Positions 18,561-26,890 of a stretch of DNA of 64,000 nt are shown here, one piece after another (the stretch's first letter is position 1; each line of letters starts with the position of its first letter). Origin of the DNA: Bacteroidales bacterium (lineage in GTDB: Bacteria > Bacteroidota > Bacteroidia > Bacteroidales > VadinHA17); NCBI GenBank assembly GCA_016715075.1, contig JADKBK010000004.1, positions 287,633 through 351,632 of the forward strand, read 5' to 3'. Both the position numbers and the translations under genes were made by a program. The notes under the pieces were generated by a model, which made no database searches, had not been told where the DNA came from, and was given only the letters and a program-made list of their open reading frames with translations.

Positions 18561-18741
18561 CCCCATTCTCCCTTTCCGCCATTCTCCCCCATTCTCTTTC
18601 CCCTTTCTCCCATTCTCCCTTTCCCCCATTCTCCCTTTCCCCCCATTCTCCCATTCTCCCTTCCTGCTCAACTCTCTCCCTCTCCCTTTCTCTCCTCTCT
18701 CCGCTCAACTCTCTCCGCTCAACTCTCAACTCTCAACTCTC
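18561..18741. repeat. Polypyrimidine tandem repeat (CCATTCTCCC / CTCAACTCT units)
   Basis: About 180 bp almost free of purines on the plus strand, built from degenerate 8-10-base units. It ends five bases before the complement of the stop codon of the aldolase-SDR gene, so its sense strand in that transcript is a long G/A-rich tract. Open frames across it on either strand are low-complexity and not genes. Confidence 0.9.
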
Positions 18742-18745
18742 TCCG

Positions 18746-20719
18746 CTAGCCAAGCATCACCTGACCGCCTGTAACAGGAACAGCCTGTCCGGTCTCATAC
18801 TCCTGGTCGATTATATATAAAAGTGCTTTCATCACATCTTCGAGTTTACAGCCTCTTTTCATTGGTACCTGATCCTCATAGAACTTTCTTACATCCTCAA
18901 TGGTCTTTGCACCAGGGACCTTCCCAGTTTTGAGATATTGTACAAACAATCCATGGTGGGGATCCGACCACAGCGGTCCTTCATAGAAATTCCCGGGACA
19001 GATTGAATTTACCTTAATACGGTGAGGTGCAAGTTCCATGGCAAAAGACTGGGTGAGTCCTATTCCTCCGAATTTGGCACCTGCATATGCAAAATTCCTG
19101 TTACTGCCACGAAGGCCTGATTTGGAATTTATCTGAATAATATCTGTAAAATATTCAGGGTTTTCATTATTCTGAATCTTCATGACTTCAGAAGCATATT
19201 TAGCACAATGGAAATAGCCATTATAGTTTACGTCCGTTGTTCTGGAAAATGTTTCAGGCTCCATTTCCTCAAGTCCTCCTGCTTTTAGAATACCTGCATT
19301 GCTGACAATTATATCCAGACCGCCAAATTCCTTAACGGTTTCCATCACCATATTCCTGACAGAAAGAGGGTCTGAGACATCTGTTTTTACAAAGACAGAT
19401 CTTGACTGCTTTTTCACTGAGTTCAGACTGGCTACAAACGCACTCCCTGCTTCTTCATTCAGATCGGCTACCACTACATTGAGATTTAAAGCCGAAAGCG
19501 ATTCAGCAATCCCTGCGCCAAATCCCTGGGCGCCACCCGTAACTATTGCTGTTTTATTGTTCAGCTTATTTCCAGCACTTCCCGCCTGTGATATTTTTCT
19601 CCTGTAGTTTTCAACTTCCCACTGATCTATGAAAGCAACCTGATCAGGTGTAAGGAATTTGATACCCCCGCATTGCAAAGCATAGTAACATATCTTAATG
19701 AGATCTTCATATACATCCAGACAAGCTTCAGCAGAGGCAAAGCTTTCTGCAATGGCAAAAATTCCCATATCTTTTAATACGAGTACTTTTGGAGGGTAGC
19801 CATATTCACTGATAAAATGTGGCAGCTGATATTTGAAGGAATCAATAATTTTTTCTGCTGTTGAGGTGTGCTCAATATATAAATATCGGGTCTTGCAATA
19901 GACAATTATATCAGGAGTAAGTGGCAGTGAGATCTTGTGAAACTCGTTCTGGTTCTGATAAAATTTTGCAATAAGTGAGTTATTCCTGAACCTTATCACC
20001 CCTGGTTTATCCCCTGACAAGATCAGTCTTATAGCTGGCAGCACTTTGTGAAGCAATGGATTATAAGGGATAGGAGTAATATCGCTAACAGGAGAGAGCT
20101 GTTCCTCAATTTTTCTGATGATATCGCTGTAAATGTTCTTAATCTCATCGGTAGTATCAGCTCCTACAAAAACGCCGTGGTTTTCAAGGAAGATAATCTG
20201 AGGATCATTGGAATGCTTTTGTCTGTAAAGGAGTATCTCGGATTCGAGTTTTTTGAAAAGAATATATCCGGGATCGGTATAAGGGACAAAAAGTACGGTA
20301 TCACCGAAAAGCTTCTGTGTCAGACTCCGGGCATTCCTGCTGCAAAGAAGGCCATTGATAAGGGTGGGGTGAAGGTGAACAACAAATTTGTAATGAATGA
20401 TCTCATGCAGGGAGGTCTCTACTGATGGACGTCTGTTTTTTCCGGGGTCAAGAATGCTGCCGAACATGTCAGCTTTAACCTGTTCTTCCCTTGCTGATGG
20501 ATCTTCCGGATAGATATTTGAAGATATTACATGCAGCTTTTCCCTGTTAAGAGCTACCATCCCATCTTCGGTCATGTCAGCGAGTGCATGGCCGCTAGCT
20601 TTTATCCAGATTGTTTCATCATCCTTGAATGAAGTGTTTCCGCCTCCGGCTATCACATAATCCTTATTGCTTCCGTAATACTTTGAAATCCCGATCAGTT
20701 CCTTAATTTCCGGCTTCAT
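18746..20719 (-). CDS. Bifunctional class II aldolase / short-chain dehydrogenase fusion (RhaD-type)
   Basis: 657 residues in two domains. Residues ~1-370: class II aldolase with GGGNTSFK, PSVETSLH (E101) and zinc ligands H115, H117 (VVHLHPT) and H181 (LENHG). Residues ~388-657: SDR with TGGAQGFGAG (394-403), SNAG (473-476), an INSKSG serine and Y545-x3-K549 (YAGAK). The architecture is that of the bifunctional rhamnulose-1-phosphate aldolase/lactaldehyde dehydrogenase group: the aldolase releases DHAP and an aldehyde, and the SDR oxidises or reduces a product. No rhamnose isomerase, kinase or RhaT is nearby, so another deoxy- or branched sugar phosphate is plausible. The gene starts 4 bp after the PHP-domain gene, indicating one transcript. 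Confidence 0.87.
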   Translation of the reverse strand: MKPEIKELIGISKYYGSNKDYVIAGGGNTSFKDDETIWIKASGHALADMTEDGMVALNREKLHVISSNIYPEDPSAREEQVKADMFGSILDPGKNRRPSVETSLHEIIHYKFVVHLHPTLINGLLCSRNARSLTQKLFGDTVLFVPYTDPGYILFKKLESEILLYRQKHSNDPQIIFLENHGVFVGADTTDEIKNIYSDIIRKIEEQLSPVSDITPIPYNPLLHKVLPAIRLILSGDKPGVIRFRNNSLIAKFYQNQNEFHKISLPLTPDIIVYCKTRYLYIEHTSTAEKIIDSFKYQLPHFISEYGYPPKVLVLKDMGIFAIAESFASAEACLDVYEDLIKICYYALQCGGIKFLTPDQVAFIDQWEVENYRRKISQAGSAGNKLNNKTAIVTGGAQGFGAGIAESLSALNLNVVVADLNEEAGSAFVASLNSVKKQSRSVFVKTDVSDPLSVRNMVMETVKEFGGLDIIVSNAGILKAGGLEEMEPETFSRTTDVNYNGYFHCAKYASEVMKIQNNENPEYFTDIIQINSKSGLRGSNRNFAYAGAKFGGIGLTQSFAMELAPHRIKVNSICPGNFYEGPLWSDPHHGLFVQYLKTGKVPGAKTIEDVRKFYEDQVPMKRGCKLEDVMKALLYIIDQEYETGQAVPVTGGQVMLG

Positions 20720-20723
20720 ATCA

Positions 20724-21956
20724 CTATTTTTTTAAGAAATATTCGATCACTAATTGTCCAAGGTTTATCAGATCCTGCTTCTGATCTTTGCTGTGAGTGC
20801 CATCGGGAAGAACATATCCCTGTCTCCCGTCTTCCCTGAGGTACTGATGGGCAGCGATAACGCAGGCACCTTCCCATGATATTCGTTTCAATGATTCGTC
20901 AAGGGGAGCAGATCCTCTTGCTGTAATAGTAAGCGGGATCAATTCCGGAGTATTATGTTCAGTCCCAAAAGTTATGATGAAACCCTTATTATGAAAAAAC
21001 TCCACAAAATTTTTGAGTATTGAATGGTCGTTTCTTCCGGGGATTAATTCTATACATTCTATTCCAAGCCTGTTAAGTGATTGAAATAATTTCTCATAGT
21101 CACCCTCAAATTCCGTGAATTTACCATTTGGATCATCCAGCAGTACCGGATAGCATGGTATCCCCCCTGCATTGATTATAATTTTTATTATCTTTTTCAG
21201 TTCTAGGAATGATTTTTCATCCTCCTCCACAAAGGCAGCACCACCGCTTTTTAGGAGATTTGATCTGATTTCATTCTCGAGAGCAGCTGAATTCGAAAGG
21301 CCTGTTTTGGATTTTTTCCCGCCGTAGAGAGCTTCCAGGAAATGAAGTTGTTCTTCGGGTGAATTATAGCTCTCAAGTGCAAGATTCTTAACTGCTTTTG
21401 CGAGATGGCGTTCGCGGACAAGGTCATGAGCATAGCGCTTTCGTATGGATTCATATGAAAGGGCAAGAGAGGGATTCTCCTTCTGTATTAAATTATTAAG
21501 GCTGATGATCATTGCCTTCATCTGTTGCTGACTCTCTTTTATAACCTTTTTCAGCTCTCTTTTCTGCAGCCATTTGGTGTGAAATGGATAATCAAGTCCT
21601 TTGCCGGAAAAATAAATTCTCCCCGGATTATTCGGGTCATTAATTCTTACACCATTTTGCTGTTCCTCTTTCATCAATCCGATAAATTCTATATTGAAAA
21701 GAGGGAAGATCTTATTCGCAACACACCCTTTGTGAAAAGCGTCATAGCCGTCAGCCACATAGAAATCGTTTATCCCGAGAAGGGCAATATTTTCTTCACG
21801 GGCCATAGAGAATATTTTCTCCATATCCGAAAAAGCGCTGAAAGAGTAGGGTGTGTGAATATGACCGTTCACTTCACGATAAGCAGGTACGGCACGACCC
21901 TGCATCTCTTTTTTTAGTTTGTCGTAGGGAGGAAATCCTGCAAGAAAATTCTTCAT
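20724..21956 (-). CDS. PHP-domain metal-dependent protein of unknown substrate
   Basis: 410 residues from the ATG at 21956. A longer frame upstream overlaps the HAD gene and lacks family sequence, and this ATG lies 16 bp after that gene's stop. Metal-binding PHP motifs: GHIHTPYS (H32, H34), GINDFYVADG (D64), and the late FGTEHN and AAHQYL segments. PHP proteins are phosphoesterases or hydrolases (histidinol phosphatase, polymerase-associated, nucleotidases). Here it is embedded among HAD phosphatases and aldolases, so a phosphate-ester or lactone of a sugar is a fair guess. Middle region (residues ~90-260) is long and charged and I do not recognise it. Confidence 0.78.
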   Translation of the reverse strand: MKNFLAGFPPYDKLKKEMQGRAVPAYREVNGHIHTPYSFSAFSDMEKIFSMAREENIALLGINDFYVADGYDAFHKGCVANKIFPLFNIEFIGLMKEEQQNGVRINDPNNPGRIYFSGKGLDYPFHTKWLQKRELKKVIKESQQQMKAMIISLNNLIQKENPSLALSYESIRKRYAHDLVRERHLAKAVKNLALESYNSPEEQLHFLEALYGGKKSKTGLSNSAALENEIRSNLLKSGGAAFVEEDEKSFLELKKIIKIIINAGGIPCYPVLLDDPNGKFTEFEGDYEKLFQSLNRLGIECIELIPGRNDHSILKNFVEFFHNKGFIITFGTEHNTPELIPLTITARGSAPLDESLKRISWEGACVIAAHQYLREDGRQGYVLPDGTHSKDQKQDLINLGQLVIEYFLKK

Positions 21957-21972
21957 CAATATTTTATTAGAG

Positions 21973-22617
21973 TTACCAATTAATCGCTTTTTCAGGAACA
22001 TCAAGGAGTGATCCGCAAATCCAGTCTGCCTCAGAAAGCTGCCCGGCATCGAATGAAGATGTAACTGCCAGGCATCTGCATCCTGCAGCTTTACCTGCTT
22101 TGATGCCACTTACTGCATCTTCCACAACCAGGCATTCCTGAGCTTCTAAACCTATCTCTTGCGCTGCCTTTAAATAAATATCGGGGAATGGCTTTTTGTT
22201 AATAACATCAAGTCCTGTTACAATAAAATCAAATGTCCCGGAGGAGAGGCCTATCTCCCTGAGATTTACCTCCATTTTTATCCTGTCGGCGCTTGTTGCA
22301 AGAGCAAGTCTGAAGCCTCTTTTTTTGCATTCGGCTATAAATTCATGAGTTCCTGGCAGGGGTGATAGTTTGCCCCTTACGATAATCTCATAGATCTCAT
22401 AAGTTCTGGCTTTAACCTTTTCAATATCAACCTTTATGCCATGTTTCTCAGCAACACCACCTATATATCTTATTTCTCCCATTCCCACAAAAGGATGGAA
22501 ATCCTCCGGCTGAACAGTTATGCCAATCTCTTCAAACATCATCATCGCCGCCTTACAGATAAAGGGTTCAGAATCGACGAGTACACCATCCATATCAAAA
22601 AGAACACCTTTTATCAT
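21973..22617 (-). CDS. HAD-superfamily hydrolase, beta-phosphoglucomutase-like
   Basis: 214 residues. HAD motif I DMDGVLVDSE (nucleophile D8), motif II LATSA, motif III lysine in KKPFPDIY and motif IV VVEDAVSG are all present with a helical cap between I and II. This is the beta-PGM / sugar-phosphatase subgroup that dephosphorylates or isomerises sugar phosphates. Start overlaps the stop of the upstream class II aldolase gene in ATGA, so translation is coupled. It may dephosphorylate an aldolase substrate or product to relieve phosphate sequestration, or act as a mutase; the mutase-specific cap residues were not checked. Confidence 0.88.
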   Translation of the reverse strand: MIKGVLFDMDGVLVDSEPFICKAAMMMFEEIGITVQPEDFHPFVGMGEIRYIGGVAEKHGIKVDIEKVKARTYEIYEIIVRGKLSPLPGTHEFIAECKKRGFRLALATSADRIKMEVNLREIGLSSGTFDFIVTGLDVINKKPFPDIYLKAAQEIGLEAQECLVVEDAVSGIKAGKAAGCRCLAVTSSFDAGQLSEADWICGSLLDVPEKAINW

Positions 22618-23252
22618 CTGAAGTATTTATCTATTATTCTCATTCTCTCTCTGGTAAGCGGACTTTTCTTTCCTGTAATGTCAACGATTAATGTCATTTT
22701 AGCAGCATTTTCAAGAACCTCAATTTTATCGAATGCCTGCAGTATAGTGGACCCTGTTGTGAGTATTCCATGATTTTCAAGCAGAAGGATATCCGACTTC
22801 ACAGAGTATTCAGCAGCAATTGTTGCCAGCTCTACAGTCCCCATAAGTTCATAGGGTACAAGAACAGGATCTCCGAGGATTGCACGGGCTTCTGCCGTCA
22901 GACTTGTATTTATCCTGATCTTCATTGCTGTGAAAGCTGATGCACAGAACGGGTGGGCATGAACAATAGCTTTGACATCTTTCGATTTTTTGTAAATGGA
23001 AAGGTGCATTTCGTGTTCTATTGACGGCTTGAGCTCAGGAGTCAGATTCTCTCCGAAAATATTCATCAGGCCTACCTCTCTCCATCTCATCGTCCCTTTA
23101 TCTGTTGCCGATGGGGTTATAGCAATGATTTTATCGGATATCCGCCGACTGATATTGCCACCTGATGTTGTTGTGAGTCCGTGTTCATAGAGTCGCCTCA
23201 TAAAACGGGCTACCTCTTTTCTTTCATCTTTATATTTGCCAGCCTGCTCCAT
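22614..23252 (-). CDS. Class II aldolase (fuculose-1-phosphate aldolase-like)
   Basis: 212 residues. Zinc-aldolase pattern complete: TTTSGGNISRR (residues 28-37, phosphate-binding loop), PSIEHEMH with E79, VHAHP with H98 and H100, and LENHG with H161. The E-to-H spacing (19) equals that of FucA. FucA-type enzymes cleave ketose-1-phosphates to DHAP and an aldehyde such as lactaldehyde. A second class II aldolase is fused to an SDR only 2 kb downstream, so this locus has two. ATGA overlap with the following HAD gene. Alternative products: ribulose-phosphate or methylthioribulose-phosphate-type enzymes of the same fold. Confidence 0.88.
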   Translation of the reverse strand: MEQAGKYKDERKEVARFMRRLYEHGLTTTSGGNISRRISDKIIAITPSATDKGTMRWREVGLMNIFGENLTPELKPSIEHEMHLSIYKKSKDVKAIVHAHPFCASAFTAMKIRINTSLTAEARAILGDPVLVPYELMGTVELATIAAEYSVKSDILLLENHGILTTGSTILQAFDKIEVLENAAKMTLIVDITGKKSPLTRERMRIIDKYFR

Positions 23253-23260
23253 AATGCTTA

Positions 23261-24046
23261 TCAGCTGACAAGGTCCTTGACGCCGTTGAGAATATATTGA
23301 GGACGGTAAGGAAACTGGTCAATTGTTTTACGGTCGGATATACCGCTTAGAACAAGCAGGGTATCAATTTCTGATTCAAGTCCGCAGATTACGTCAGTAT
23401 CCATCCGGTCGCCTATAACTATTGCATCCTCTCTTTTCACTCCGAGCCTCTTTAAAGCAATACGCATCATGAGGGGATTTGGCTTGCCTACATAATAGGC
23501 TTTCTTCCCGGTAGCTATTTCAATAGGGGCTATAAGAGCCTTTGTGGATGGTGTTATCCCATTCTCAACCGGACCGCTTACATCGGGATTGGTGCCAATG
23601 AGCTTGGCGCCCCTGATCACAAGGTTGACTGCAAGTTCTATCTTTTCAAAATTGTAACTATGGGTGTCGCCGACTACAACATAGTCGGGATTGACATTAT
23701 TTACTGTATATCCGGCGCTGTACATTGCATGAATAAGACCGGCATCCCCTATTATATAAGCGCTTCCGTTTGGTTTTTGATTGGCGAGGAAGCTCGCTGT
23801 GGCAAGTGCGCTTGTATAAAAATGATCTTCTCCGACATTAATCCCTAGCCGGGCCATTTTTTCATGTAATTCTCTGGGTGTTCTCTCCGGTGAATTTGTG
23901 AGAAAAAGGTATTTCTTGCCTGAATTCTCAAGCCATGCCAGGAATTCTGTCACACCAGGGAGAAGCATGTTCCCATGATAGATCACTCCATCCATGTCAA
24001 TAATAAATCCCGCCTTGGATTTAATCTTTTCAACTGCGTTTTCCAT
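23261..24046 (-). CDS. HAD-IIA phosphatase, NagD-like
   Basis: 261 residues. Motif I DMDGVIYHG, motif II FLTNSPERT, late KPNPLMMR and motif IV GDRMDTDV give the HAD-IIA (NagD, phosphoglycolate/nitrophenyl phosphatase) pattern, with the large C2 cap in between. These enzymes remove phosphate from sugar or nucleotide phosphates; NagD prefers UMP and similar, others glycolate- or glycerol-phosphate. It starts the tight part of the minus-strand series (8 bp to the class II aldolase). With the beta-PGM-like HAD this makes two phosphatases in one putative operon. Confidence 0.88.
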   Translation of the reverse strand: MENAVEKIKSKAGFIIDMDGVIYHGNMLLPGVTEFLAWLENSGKKYLFLTNSPERTPRELHEKMARLGINVGEDHFYTSALATASFLANQKPNGSAYIIGDAGLIHAMYSAGYTVNNVNPDYVVVGDTHSYNFEKIELAVNLVIRGAKLIGTNPDVSGPVENGITPSTKALIAPIEIATGKKAYYVGKPNPLMMRIALKRLGVKREDAIVIGDRMDTDVICGLESEIDTLLVLSGISDRKTIDQFPYRPQYILNGVKDLVS

Positions 24047-24240
24047 AAAGTAAAAATTTCACCGCAAAGATATCAAAAAGATAGGTAGATAGAATTACAA
24101 TTTTATTACAAGAACCTTTTATCTTTTTTGTAAATCACATAACTACAGAAGGTCAATAACTAATACAGGTGGTCAACCTGCAATATATATTCGTAATCCT
24201 GTCCTTATTATGTTCTGATATCAGTAAAGATCAATTCTGT

Positions 24241-26709
24241 CTATACTCCTTCTCTGTTCAGTGTTATGGATTTAGCGGCTGAAAAATCACTACTGACAGT
24301 ATGCCCCTTAAGAGGCATTATCTTTTCATGAATTGCATCAAGTATCCACTCTGGCTGGGGAAAGAAGAATTCTTCCATCTCATATGACGGAGTAATCCAG
24401 TGTCTGGACCCTACAACTACTGGAGGGGCATCAAGATAATCGAATGCCAGTTCAGTAATAGTCTGGGCCATCTCTTTGAGGAATGATCCGCGGGCAGAAG
24501 CATCACTGGTTAGAATTATTTTTCCTGTTTTCTTAACAGACTGAATGACAGGTTCGTAATTGAAGGGCACCAGCGACCTGGCATCAATGACTTCAGCCCC
24601 AATATTGTACTTCTCCTGCAGGATGTCAGCAACTTTTATTGCCGGATATAATGTTGCACCAATAGACAGAATTGTAATGTCATCACCAGCTCTTTTGATA
24701 TCAGGCTCACCCAGGGGAATCTCATAGTATCCTTCAGGGACGCCTTCAGTATGGAACATTTCGCCGATATCATAAATTCTCTGGCTTTCAAAGAATATAA
24801 CAGGATCTGTTCCCTGCAGTGCAGAGTTCATAAGACCCTTGGCGTCATAAGGTGTTGCCGGGAATACAACTTTAAGTCCCGGAATATGTGCAGTTAGTGA
24901 TGACCAGTCCTGCGAGTGCTGGGCTCCGTATTTTGAACCGACAGAAACCCTTATAACTACCGGCATCCTGATAATATTTCCGCTCATTGCCTGCCATTTG
25001 GGCAACTGGTTGAAAACTTCATCGCCAGATCTTCCCAGGAAGTCGCAATACATGATTTCTGCTATCACCCTGCCGCCGCACATTCCGTATCCTATAGCAG
25101 TACCCACAATAGCTCCTTCGGAAATTGGTGAGTTAAACAGACGGTGATAGGGAAGAGCCTCCGTCAATCCGCGGTATACAGCGAATGCACCACCCCAGTC
25201 ACGGTTTTCTTCACCCCATGCCGCTAATGTGGGATCCTTGTAAAACCTGTCAATCACAGCTTCAAAGATGCCATCCCTGAACTGGTATAGACGGGCTTTT
25301 GAAACAGGCTTGCCCTCCTTATCCTTATAGAATCTCTCTTTCGTCTTGAGTGATTTAACCCTTGGATTATCCTCAATAGGCATAAGAACCTGAGGAGTCC
25401 TGTCTTCCATTTTATCAACCGAGCAATTTGAGAACATCATTTTACCAATGCAGTCAGGGTCATTTGACATATTGATCCTTGGTGATATCTCATCATTAAT
25501 GCTGAGTTTAAGTATCTGTTCCAGTAATTCCTTTGTTTCCGATGCCGTCGCATCAAGCTGATCCTGTGTTGCTATACCAGAGCTTATAAGAGACTTCCCG
25601 AATGTAACAATAGAGTCCTCTTTTACCCAGGCATCAATCTCCTCCTTAGACCTGTAGGAAGATGCATCAGAAGGTGAGTGGCCGCTTATCCTGTATGTCA
25701 GGGTATCAAGCAATACCGGTCCTCTTTTTTCGGTCAGGATCTGCTTCTTGCGTTTGAAAGCATCTATCACTGCGAGAGGGTTGTAACCGTCAACTCTTTC
25801 AGCATGCATCCCTTCCGGGTTAACTCCTGCACCTACCCGGGCCAGTATATCATAACCCATGGTCTCGCCCATAGTCTGGCCGCCCATGCCGTAAAGATTA
25901 TTCATGAAGTTAAAAATCAGGGGAAGACCGCCTCTGTATTCTCCGCTCCACAGAGTCCTGTACTGATCCATGGTTGCAAAACAGATCCCTTCCCAGACAG
26001 GACCGCATCCCATAGAGGCATCACCAATATTACACACTACAATACCCGGTTTCCGGTTGATCTTTTTGTAAAGCGCCGCACCAACAGATATGTCACCGGA
26101 GCCTCCAACTATTGCATTGTTGGGATAGATGCCAAATGGAGTAAAGAAAGCATGCATTGATCCGCCAAGCCCTTTATTGAATCCATTTTCCCTGGCGAAT
26201 ATCTCTGCCAGCGCTCCGTACAGAAGAAAATTGACAGCAAGCTCCTTTACAGTCCCGTGGAATCCTTTTTCGACAACGCTTAGTGCCGAGCCGCCAAAGA
26301 AATTCTTCATCACCGAATAGAGAGTGTCTTCATCGAGCCGGTGAATAGCAGAAAGCCCTTTGGCAAGTATCTCTCCATGACTGCGGTGAGATCCAAAAAT
26401 ATAGTCATCAACCTCAAGGGTATATGCCATTCCTACTGCAGCAGCTTCCTGCCCTATGGAAAGATGAGCAGGCCCAGGGTGATTATAGGGGATTCCGTGA
26501 TATTCATTGGTTGTTTTTATCAGATTGAGCATAGTCTCGAATTCCCTGATTACAACCATGTCATGGTAAATCCTTAAAAAGTCTTCCCTTGTGAAATTGG
26601 CTTTCTCCTCTTCAATTGTTTTGTTATACTGGTTTACAGGAATCTTCCCGAATTCAATAAACTTTGGTTTGCGTACAACCTCCGGATTAATATTCTGAAT
26701 TTTTGGCAT
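24241..26709 (-). CDS. Fused E1 alpha-beta subunit of a 2-oxoacid/acetoin-type dehydrogenase
   Basis: 822 residues joining two proteins that are usually separate. Residues ~60-390 are the E1 alpha ThDP domain: SHRSHGEILAKG, GSGDISVGAALY, NIGDASMGCGPVWEG (ThDP-Mg motif) and FNFMNN, then SYRSKEEIDAW. Residues ~480-815 are E1 beta: AWGEENRDWGG, YCDFLGRSGDEVFNQ, KYGAQHSQDW and ITSDASARGSF-like C-domain. It decarboxylates a 2-oxo acid or acetoin and passes the acyl group to the lipoyl E2 encoded 181 bp upstream. No E3 (dihydrolipoyl dehydrogenase) gene is in the window, so a shared E3 is presumed. The product acyl-CoA and true substrate are unknown; branched-chain, pyruvate and acetoin types cannot be separated by eye. 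Confidence 0.88.
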   Translation of the reverse strand: MPKIQNINPEVVRKPKFIEFGKIPVNQYNKTIEEEKANFTREDFLRIYHDMVVIREFETMLNLIKTTNEYHGIPYNHPGPAHLSIGQEAAAVGMAYTLEVDDYIFGSHRSHGEILAKGLSAIHRLDEDTLYSVMKNFFGGSALSVVEKGFHGTVKELAVNFLLYGALAEIFARENGFNKGLGGSMHAFFTPFGIYPNNAIVGGSGDISVGAALYKKINRKPGIVVCNIGDASMGCGPVWEGICFATMDQYRTLWSGEYRGGLPLIFNFMNNLYGMGGQTMGETMGYDILARVGAGVNPEGMHAERVDGYNPLAVIDAFKRKKQILTEKRGPVLLDTLTYRISGHSPSDASSYRSKEEIDAWVKEDSIVTFGKSLISSGIATQDQLDATASETKELLEQILKLSINDEISPRINMSNDPDCIGKMMFSNCSVDKMEDRTPQVLMPIEDNPRVKSLKTKERFYKDKEGKPVSKARLYQFRDGIFEAVIDRFYKDPTLAAWGEENRDWGGAFAVYRGLTEALPYHRLFNSPISEGAIVGTAIGYGMCGGRVIAEIMYCDFLGRSGDEVFNQLPKWQAMSGNIIRMPVVIRVSVGSKYGAQHSQDWSSLTAHIPGLKVVFPATPYDAKGLMNSALQGTDPVIFFESQRIYDIGEMFHTEGVPEGYYEIPLGEPDIKRAGDDITILSIGATLYPAIKVADILQEKYNIGAEVIDARSLVPFNYEPVIQSVKKTGKIILTSDASARGSFLKEMAQTITELAFDYLDAPPVVVGSRHWITPSYEMEEFFFPQPEWILDAIHEKIMPLKGHTVSSDFSAAKSITLNREGV

Positions 26710-26776
26710 TTGATTGATATTTTATCTATAGTTTCTTATTGTAATGATCGTGAATTCTGTTTTTGTTTATTTTTTA

Positions 26777-26861
26777 CCACGGAGTTTCACCGAGTTTTCA
26801 CGGAGTAAATACGGAGATATTCCTCTGTGTTTCTCTGTGATTTCTCTGTGTCCTCTGTGTC
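26777..26861. repeat. Dispersed CACGGAG / CTCTGTGT repeat
   Basis: Spacer between the E2 and E1 genes. Plus-strand left half has CACGGAGTTTCACCGAGTTTTCACGGAG; right half has tandem CTCTGTGT/CTCTGTGA units. Halves are roughly inverse to each other, allowing a long imperfect hairpin inside the presumed transcript. Same family as the copies at 17.1, 34.6, 39.35 and 46.7 kb. Confidence 0.7.
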
Positions 26862-26890
26862 AGTTCTTAATATTTATATCAACGGACAAA

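Noticed and set aside
18402..18820. Two plus-strand and one minus-strand open frames across the polypyrimidine array
   Set aside because: Composition is pure repeat (Pro/Ser/Leu/Phe or Arg/Glu); no start signal or family sequence.
21957..22109. Upstream extension of the PHP gene
   Set aside because: It overlaps the HAD gene out of frame and has no family sequence; ATG 21956 is 16 bp after the HAD stop.
24121..24180. Imperfect palindrome AGGTGGTCAACCT and GGTCAA direct repeats before the E1 stop
   Set aside because: Too imperfect and short; no U-tract, so neither operator nor terminator can be supported.
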